Source: Amanita rubescens (lineage: Eukaryota; Basidiomycota; Agaricomycetes; Agaricales; Amanitaceae). Taken from it: a stretch of 27,498 nucleotides of DNA. This document shows, piece after piece, positions 20,701 to 27,498 of the stretch (the stretch's first letter is position 1; the number at the start of each line of letters is the position of its first letter). The stretch spans positions 1-27,498 of the forward strand of contig WION01000625.1 of the NCBI GenBank assembly GCA_015039365.1. Direction: 5' to 3'. The notes below the pieces were generated by a model that worked only from the letters and a program-made list of their open reading frames with translations, did not search any database and was not told the origin of the DNA. The translations under genes and the position numbers were made by a program.

Positions 20701-20927
20701 GTTTGGTGCTCAGAGCTCGGGAGTATGGCCTCAAGGTGAACAGAAGATGATGGGCATGGATGACGTGGATATGTGGCTCGCGTCCACAAATGTATTTCAG
20801 TAAGTGAACTCTCGAGGTGAGGTGACTGAGAATAATGCTTATTATTATTTTTCGTAGATGGGAAAATATTTTTATGAGTGTTGATCAGCAGGAGAATGTG
20901 ATAGAGAATGGGTACAGAGGATCTTGA
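17710..20927 (+). CDS. Zn2Cys6 transcription factor with fungal-specific transcription factor domain
   Basis: Sixteen exons join in phase to 814 residues: 17710-17791, 17843-17848, 17909-17991, 18044-18063, 18119-18173, 18224-18441, 18496-18628, 18678-19040, 19085-19245, 19297-19365, 19418-19577, 19627-19735, 19785-20017, 20068-20228, 20278-20799 and 20858-20927. The zinc cluster is complete: Cys 20, 23, 30, 40, 43 and 50 (ACDICKRKKIKCDSG, then CTNCETASLDC), with spacing CX2CX6CX9CX2CX6C. A coiled-coil dimerisation helix (LEMRLEKMEKVLNRLLPG) follows. The fungal-specific middle homology region starts near residue 220 (LVDFYFKEVNILFPLLHRPT) and includes QEMGVHRRR, EDELWKRAFWVLV and YYGVQIYIHRPFIP. 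The C-terminal 180 residues are Asn/Ser/Gly-rich, likely an activation region. It is a nuclear DNA-binding regulator; its targets are unknown. The 6-nt second exon and a stop-free 54-nt intron at 18442-18495 are unusual. Confidence 0.88.
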
Positions 20928-21226
20928 CGTGTGTAATTTTTGCCATGTGTTTATGAACATTTATGAGTCGCAAAACTGCTACTGTATCTTTTTTGCCGCC
21001 TAAAAACTGGCAGGCTGAATATTTCTTCTAAACCATCTGAAGAGTATTTCTTTTCCTCGACTTCACGACGCATCTGCATCCGTATTGAATTACGTGCATG
21101 AGAACTTCGATTTGTTCACTATGACGAAATGGCGGTCCATATCGGGACCCTGGCCCGATTGGCACTTCCATTTGTTGTCCTCATCTCATTCACATTATCA
21201 TCACGTAACAGAGCACCACGACGACG

Positions 21227-22172
21227 ATGACCGCGACTACGAAACTGATATACGGTACGGCCTGGAAGAAGGAGCGCACAACGGCGTTGGTTGTCCAGGC
21301 CGTCCTGCACGGCTTTCGAGCGATCGACACCGCTTGTCAGCCAAAGCATTACAGGTACGAGGCCCGCATGTAAAAATTAAAAAAAAGTACCTCAGCATCT
21401 CAACAAACGCTATTAGGGAAGACCTGGTTGGCGAAGCCCTCTCCATTCTCTACGACAAGCACGGATTTAAACGTGAAGACTTGTTCATCCAAACCAAGTA
21501 AAACCGTCGCTCCTAGACCTTCTCATCACTGACCGATACCTTAGGTACACGCCAATATCCGGCCAAGACACTTCCAAACCACTTCCATACGACCCCCAAA
21601 CCCCCATCGAGACCCAAATCCAAGCTTCGCTTTCCACCTCTCTCCGCAACCTCCGCACGACCTACATCGACAGCTACCTCCTCCACTCCCCCTTACCCAC
21701 GCTTCCTGAAACGCTCGAAGCATGGCACACCCTGATCCAACTCCAATCTACCGGTCAAGTCCGGCGCATAGGGATAAGCAACGCCTATGACACCCGGTTG
21801 CTCGCGCGTCTGAGCAAGGAACAAGCAAAACCCGATGTGGTGCAAAATAGGTGGTATCAAGGAAATGGATGGGATCGAGGCGTGGTGATGTTTTGTAGAG
21901 AGATGGGAGTGGAGTATCAGAGCTTTTGGACGTTGACGGGGTCGCCCGAGTTGATTGAACATCCGGTTGTGAGACAGTTGGTGGAGAAGAAGGCAGAAAA
22001 GGTGACGCCTGAACAAATTGTGTACGCGTTTGCGTTGGGAGAGGGGGTGAGGCCTATTTCGGGTACGACGAGTGAGAAGCATATGGATGACGATGTACAT
22101 GTGGCGGAGATCACGTTGGAAGAAGAAGAAGAGCTTGTAAAGGAATTGAGGGCGTTTGTCTGGGGCCCGTAA
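21227..22172 (+). CDS. Aldo/keto reductase
   Basis: Three exons (21227-21354, 21417-21497 and 21545-22172) encode 278 residues. The catalytic tetrad of the AKR superfamily is present: Asp34 (FRAIDTACQP), Tyr42 (PKHY), Lys70 (LFIQTK) and His117 (YLLHSP). Conserved later blocks are GQVRRIGISNAYD, PDVVQNRWYQ and, near the C-terminus, GVRPISGTTSEKHM, the usual NADPH-phosphate contact region. The fold is a TIM barrel that reduces aldehydes or ketones with NADPH; the substrate cannot be told. ATG 21227 gives an N-terminus directly before the first strand (KLIYGTAWKKE). The transcription factor ends 299 bp upstream on the same strand, and the stop lies 8 bp from that of the convergent pterin-dehydratase-like gene. 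Confidence 0.92.
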
Positions 22173-22180
22173 TCAACTGT

Positions 22181-23272
22181 TCAATAATGTACAGCGTCAG
22201 GTGCGAACTGCCAGCGGCGAATGTACCTTGTGACCCGGACGGGGCAGTCAATGGACCAGTGCATCTCTTTGCAGTAATGACAGGAATGTCGAGGCGCTAT
22301 ATGCTCTCGCTTCGTACAGTCGTTGAGGTGGTGGTCTCCGCCGCAAGCATAGCACTTTATATTTTGCGGGTCGGGCTTTTTCTTTTCCAATTTGTGTTTT
22401 ATCAACATTTCAACGAACAGTCGTCTCCTCTCCCTACGCCCAGTTTCGCGTCCGGGAAGGAGAACCTGTCTTTTCCATATGCGTTCCATAGTGAACCAAG
22501 AAAGGCGAAAGTTGGTTGGGTGGACGTGCCTACCGAGGGCGGTGAGATGGGATGCAAATTCAGTGGAATAGATGTCTTCAACGAGGATGGCCAGGCGCAC
22601 GTCCCGAAGGGTTATACCTGGGATTGTAGTCGGAGAAGGGAGGATTAATGCGGGTGGTTCGGAAGCTTGTTGCACTGTCTCCTCGACCCAAGTCGGACGC
22701 TTCGCGGAATCCGTTTGGGTGGCCACAGTAACCGTGAACGGGCTCGCGTTTCTCAACATGTACGGATGGATGGTGCTGTTGGACGATTATTCAATGCTAC
22801 GTGGAATATCACAGCGTTGTGCACTCACGTTTTCTGCCGTTGCCGCCGCTGCAATCTTGAGAAAAAACGAAGTAGCAGATTCGTAATCCTCAAACCGATA
22901 CCTTGCAGAGAGGAGCATTGTATATCGAGGTTTTTCATGCTCTGTTTTGGGTTTCCACAATTTGAGACTTTGACCCCAACCTCGCGTATAGAGGGGATAT
23001 ACATAGCTAAGGACGTCGTATTCGGTTAGCCAAGGGGTCGGGTAGCCTTTGAGGGGAGAAGGTAATGGAGGGATGGGTTCTTCCTGCGGGAAATCCCTCA
23101 AAGCGTTCGGTTTTGGACCTGAAAAATCACCGGGCTTGGGCTTGTGCTCTATCACGTCCAAGGCGGAAAGCCTGGATACCATACCCGCCATTTGCTCGAG
23201 AAGCGACCATTTGTGCGAGACGAACCTGGCAAGCTGAGGCTTGATCAATTTGACCGTGCAGTGAAAAAGCAT
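22181..23272 (-). CDS. Pterin-4a-carbinolamine dehydratase-like protein with two zinc knuckles
   Basis: Exon 1 (22829-23272) and exon 2 (22181-22775) flank a 53-nt intron. The dehydratase-like core reads FEDYESATSFFLKIAAAATAEN, then across the intron HHPSVHV, then FTVTVATQTDS and, after an insertion, GITLRDVRLAILVEDI. This is the PCD/DcoH pattern of E-x-HHP, a beta strand and a closing acidic helix. The position where family members have His after the second strand reads TQTD, so activity is uncertain. The C-terminus has two CX2CX3HX4C knuckles (CYACGGDHHLNDC at about 289-301, CHYCKEMHWSIDC at about 313-325). To keep HHP and the rest in one frame, one extra A in the run just after the intron (about 22757-22762) must be ignored. 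The start is uncertain: ATG 23272 is only 16 bp from the upstream gene's end, and Met codons further in are possible. Confidence 0.7.
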
Positions 23273-23288
23273 ACAGCGGTAAATAAAC

Positions 23289-24548
23289 TAAATTAGCGTT
23301 TTTGGTATCCCATTCGTTCCCAATAAAGATTCAGTTTCTTCTAACTTCCTGGGCCCATCTCCTACTTTCGTGTGTATCAACCCTTTTACAGCACCCACTT
23401 CAAACCTCTTTGCCACATTTTCATTGAATCCTTCACCAACTTGCCTTGAGCCAGCGGCTGGATGCCAAACACGTCTTTGAACGCGTTTGGAGTCTGTGGG
23501 AAATAATATTGAATCAGCTCAACGATTTCTTTCATGTGGGCAGCAGGAGCGTAGATGACCGCGTTGGGTCCTGCGTCATAGGTGTAAGCGGCCTTGTACC
23601 CACCACCCGCGGCGTGGGAGACGCGGTTATATTCGACGATGAGGGATATAATGGCCCGGGAGACGTCGTTCATGTAAAAGATGGGGGGCTCAGTGTCGAG
23701 GGCAACTGCGTGGAACTGATTTGAATCTGTCATGGTGATCTTGGCAAAGGTATTGAAATCGCAATCTTTGATGGCCTTGGTGATGTCTTGCATTCGCTGG
23801 GGAACGACGTGTGCGATGCGGTGTTGGAGGAGAGGGGAGGTTTCGACGGTGCGTTGCATGCCGCTAGTGGATGATGTTCCCTTTTTATCATCGGATACGA
23901 CGCAGATGAGGGCGTGCATATCAGGCCAGTGCGACTCTGGCGCGATCTGGACGGCAAGCGAGTCAGAGCCATCGGGGTTGTTTCCCATCTGCCAGGCGAC
24001 GTATCCTCCGTAAAGGGAGCGACATGCCGAACCAGATCCCTGGCGCGCGATGAGGGAGAGAGTCGAGGGCGATACAGGTAGTTCGTAGAGATGCGCCAAG
24101 GAGGCAAACGAGGGCAGCGAACCCGGACGCGGAAGAAGCAAGGCCTGCGGCGGTGGGGAAGTTGTTGTAGGACGCGATGTGGACGTGCCAGGCGGACAAT
24201 TGAACGGCGCTAGGGTCCTTGTCCTCGACGTGAAGCTTGCGCAGGCGTTTCATCTCGAAAATGCAAGTCGCCGTGCGCCCACCTGCTTTGATTTCTTCTT
24301 CCTTACCGTTGAGCCATAATCTGTCACTTTCAAACAAATTGTCTGCACGGGATGTGGTGGTGGACCGTAGATGATCCTGGCTGAGGGTGACCGAGAGAGA
24401 CGAGTTGGTGGGCAAGATTAACTTGGTGTCGCGCTTACCCCAGTACCTGCATCGGTGTCAGCGAATATTTTACGGCTTATGGGCAGCGTACGTACTTGAT
24501 GCAAGCGATATTGACGGGAGCCGAGGCTGTGGCCTGGTAGATGGTCAT
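23289..24548 (-). CDS. ERG19: Mevalonate diphosphate decarboxylase, with frame breaks
   Basis: The enzyme decarboxylates mevalonate 5-diphosphate to isopentenyl diphosphate with ATP, the last step of the mevalonate route that feeds ergosterol synthesis. Exon 1 (24496-24548) gives [19 protein letters not shown] 49-nt intron follows, then [20 protein letters not shown]. Further blocks are the GHMP loop [39 protein letters not shown] and FTFDAGPNAV-like [12 protein letters not shown]. An extra T in the TTT run near 24096 shifts the frame between GFAALV and SLAHLYELP. Near 23440 a missing base shifts it again: the frame that carries the conserved end ([20 protein letters not shown], then TKVGDGP) differs from the one that stops at 23386. 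The true stop is probably near 23290, where I am unsure of the last frame. With these corrections the protein has about 400 residues, as expected. Confidence 0.9.
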
Positions 24549-24945
24549 AATACAAAAGCAAGATCCGTTTAATACTTTGATTAGATTGCAAATGAAGCAT
24601 GTGTGTGTGCAGCCGACCAAGCTTACTTCCGCGCCTCATCCTGCAGGCACTCGCAGCCGCTGCACCATACCAGACGATGGGCAATACCTCGCCGTCGCCG
24701 TGTACAACGATGAGGGCGGTGGGTCACGTGCCCTGGATGGACGAGAAGATTCCCAACGGGTTTGGCCCGCTTTCCGCTTTGTTACAGACAACGACGAGCG
24801 CAGCGCGATTGACAGCGAGCTCAACGCCTTCGACACCGTAGCGCATAGCGACAACGAGTAGAAGCACACTGGGCGCTCAGACTCACCCAGGTTCCCTCTT
24901 CTCCGGCGCTGCCAGCTCTGCGATTAAGGCGTCGTAGCGATTGGG
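24549..24945. promoter_or_regulatory. Divergent upstream region of mevalonate decarboxylase and CCR4
   Basis: These 397 bp separate two divergent start codons and should carry both promoters and 5' leaders. A CACGTG palindrome occurs at 24725-24730. Short open frames on both strands show no motif and no splice link to either gene. Confidence 0.4.
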
Positions 24946-27498
24946 ATGTATTATCCACAGCAGTCACCAGGCATCGCTCACAAGCTCGCCGCTCATCACG
25001 ACCAATCAGCTTGGCCTCGCCAGCATTCGCTTGTACCTTCCGCTCAACCCCCAGTCGCTCCCCCACCTCCATCTCCCGGCTATGCGCTATACACCAATGG
25101 CTCTGTCGCCCTTCAGCATCACTCAGTTCACCACCCCCACCCACTCACAGTACACCCACCTATTCAACATCACCACCAGAATTCTCTTTCTCACTATCCC
25201 TCACCCCCTAATGGCCATTCCCATCAACAGCATCACCTCTCCTCCGGCTCTCCGGCAAGCGTAGGAAACCAGATCATTTCCTCTCATTGGCAGCAGCAGC
25301 TTCTCAAGTGTGATGTACGTCTCTGGTTTCGTTTTATTTTTTTCCCGCTAATCTGACTCATACTCCTTTTCAGATTGTCCGCTCCTCACGATCGCCGCAC
25401 CACCGCGCCAGAGCGAGCGCAATGGCCTCCAGGGGTTTCTTCAAGTCCGCCATACCGATCACAAACCCGAACCTCGTCAAAGCTCCTGTCGATCCCAGTA
25501 CCAACGGCACTAAAGACTCCCCATCCGTTACCTCTACGCCAGAAACACAAGAGACATCCCCGGGAGGCGGCAGCGCCGTCAACCATCCATCTTCCACAGT
25601 CGCACCGATCGCAGAGGCACCACGGCCAACAGCCAACAAACCTCCAGAGAGCACTTGGTCTTCCCTTGACATGGGTGGTGTCAATATCAAAAACCTACCT
25701 CCAAATTCCGGCCTATTCTCCTTCACCTTCCTCCTTAACCTCTACCTCAACCATAACGCTCTGTCTTCCATTCCCCCTGAAATTTCAAAGCTTCGGCATC
25801 TGGAGTTGCTAGACTTGTCGGGCAACAGCCTGACGTCTCTTCCACCAGAACTCGGGATGCTGACCCAGCTCAAAGAGCTTTACATGTTTGACAATCATCT
25901 AACAACATTACCGATGGAGCTGGGCAGCTTGCACCAGCTACAGACGATGGGGATCGAAGGCAATCCACTAGATGCACAACTCAAGGCTCTCGTGCAAAAG
26001 GATGGGACGGCGGCACTCGTAAGTTACCTAAGGGACTCTTGTCCTGTGCCTGCACCTCCTCCAAAACGAGCCTGGAAACATCTCTTATCTCCTCCCGATC
26101 GAGAAGCCCTCGCAACCGATCTCGGCACGGAGATATTCAGCGTCCTATGCTACAATATCCTCTGCGAGAAGTATGCAACAGAGAAACTGTACGGCTACAC
26201 GCCATCATGGGCATTGTCATGGGATTACCGCAAGAAGCTCGTCCTATCCGAACTGATGACTTATGAAGCGGATTTCTTGTGCTTGCAAGAGGTGGATATA
26301 GGCCAGTACGAGGACTACTTTGTCAAGCACTTGTCGGCGCGGGGGTATGATGGGGTGTATTGGCCCAAGTCGAGGTACAAGACGATGAACGATGCAGATC
26401 GAAGGTTGGTCGATGGGTGTGCTACGTTTTACAAATCAGACAAGTGCGTGTCGTCTCTTTTCCGTCTCGGACCCGACTGACGCGGTACAGGTATCAACTG
26501 GTCGAGAAGCATCTCATCGAGTTTAGTGCAGTCGCGATGCAGAGACAAGATTTCAAGAAGACGGACGACATGTTCAATCGGGTATTGGGCAAGGACCATA
26601 TTGCCGTCGTCTGTCTCTTTGAGGACAAGGCATCGGGCTCGCGGCTAATCGTTGCCAACGCGCACATCCACTGGGACCCTGCATTTCGCGACGTCAAACT
26701 TGTACAAGTCGCACTGCTCGTCGATGAGATTGAGAAGATTGCAAATAACTTTGCAAAGCTGCCTCCAAGGCTGAATTTGTCCATCCCAACAATGTCATCG
26801 ACAATGGTCTCCTCAGCTGGCTCAACATCGGACGAAGAGGGACAGAGTTTCGGAGGTTCTTCCACAGCGACAACAGCGGACGGGACGAACACAGATCCGA
26901 CTACGGCCGCTTCCTCGCCTACCTCTTCTATGGCTAATGGCGTGCCCAAGCGTCGACCACAGCCTATTTACTCGGACGGGACTAAAATTCCAATCATCGT
27001 CTGTGGAGACTTCAACTCGGTTCCATCCTCAGGCGTGTACGAGTTCCTTGCGACGGGTGCTTTGGCGCCGAACCACCCAGATTTCCTGTCACATACGTAT
27101 GGGCGGTATACGTCAGAAGGTCTACGGCACCGACTGAATCTGAAGAGCGCATACGCGGTACCTGGCGCAGGTGGGGAGAACCTCCTAACAAATTACACAC
27201 CCAGCTTCCAGGGTATGCTTGATTACGTGTGGTATACGGGTGCCACCGTAGGCGTCAACGCTGTCCTTGGCGAGGTGGACCGGGGTTACCTGGAGAAGGT
27301 GGTCGGATTCCCAAATGCTCATTTCCCATCAGAGTGAGTGGTCCTTTTTTCCTGCAGAGTAGTGTGCTGAGATGATCACAGCCACGTGTGTATCATGTCC
27401 GAGTTTAGAGTCAAGCCGCAGCGAATGGATTTGCAACGTCCGTTGCTGCCGTCAACATCAATGCCACCCTCGATGCTTTCACCCGCGCTCACCTCATA
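24946..27498 (+). CDS. CCR4: CCR4-type poly(A)-specific exonuclease, 3' end cut by the window
   Basis: Exons 24946-25314, 25374-26443, 26491-27333 and 27382-27498 (open at the window end) join in phase. The first 200 residues are rich in Pro, His and Ser/Thr. Leucine-rich repeats at about 224-324 (LLNLYLNHNALSSIPPEIS, LLDLSGNSLTSLPPELG) mark the CCR4 subgroup and contact the CAF1/POP2 subunit. The catalytic exonuclease-endonuclease-phosphatase domain follows, with YNILCEKYAT, the metal-binding Glu in LQEVD, CGDFNS and the final SDH (split by the last intron), so all catalytic motifs seen are intact. It shortens mRNA poly(A) tails as part of the Ccr4-Not complex. An insert rich in Ser/Thr/Ala separates two parts of the nuclease domain (about 575-640). 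After SEFRVKPQ only a few tens of residues normally remain, so little is missing. Confidence 0.95.

Noticed and set aside
21085..21501. Alternative 138-residue gene at the start of the aldo/keto reductase
   Set aside because: It reads the first reductase exon in the wrong frame and passes through its intron; the reductase frame keeps the catalytic Asp and Tyr.
7729..24548. A secondary-metabolite cluster (MFS carrier, Zn2Cys6 regulator, aldo/keto reductase, mevalonate decarboxylase)
   Set aside because: There is no terpene synthase, polyketide or peptide synthetase, or P450; the carrier is 8 kb from the regulator with housekeeping and F-box genes between.

Overview
The window is nuclear DNA of a filamentous basidiomycete, most likely an Agaricomycete. 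The signs are very short spliceosomal introns (44-60 nt, one of 84 nt) in most genes, F-box proteins of the kind that are expanded in mushrooms, a Zn2Cys6 regulator split into 16 exons, and a tRNA-Gly with an intron. Genes lie on both strands with no operon logic. All gene models were made by hand from splice signals, reading phase and conserved protein motifs, so exon ends are predictions.

Layout: tRNA-Gly(GCC) (-, 255-336); FGAM synthase of purine synthesis (+, 539-4615), whose frame is broken about ten times, all before position 3000; F-box protein (-, 5260-6603); an unassigned stretch; a 13-exon monocarboxylate-transporter-like MFS carrier (-, 7729-9616); a membrane protein with a His-rich region and a PPxY tail (+, 10115-11076); an SQS1-like R3H/G-patch protein (-, 11335-14623); a second F-box protein (+, 14823-16244). 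From 16.2 to 17.7 kb lies a debris zone holding a decayed gene piece, a 227-bp fold-back MITE and a degenerate copy of the 3' end of the F-box gene. Then come a Zn2Cys6 transcription factor (+, 17710-20927), an aldo/keto reductase (+, 21227-22172), a pterin-dehydratase-like protein with two zinc knuckles (-, 22181-23272), mevalonate diphosphate decarboxylase (-, 23289-24548) and the CCR4 deadenylase, cut by the window end (+, 24946-27498).

Most genes are unrelated housekeeping functions: purine synthesis, isoprenoid synthesis, mRNA decay and splicing-linked RNA work. I see no biosynthetic cluster and no defence or plasmid system. The points most worth following are the uncharacterised His-rich/PPxY membrane protein, the 6-nt micro-exon inside the zinc cluster, the pterin-dehydratase/zinc-knuckle fusion that lacks an expected His, the MITE next to duplicated F-box debris, and the one-base indels, mostly in homopolymers, in FGAM synthase, the pterin protein and mevalonate decarboxylase. 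These indels may be sequencing errors rather than biology.
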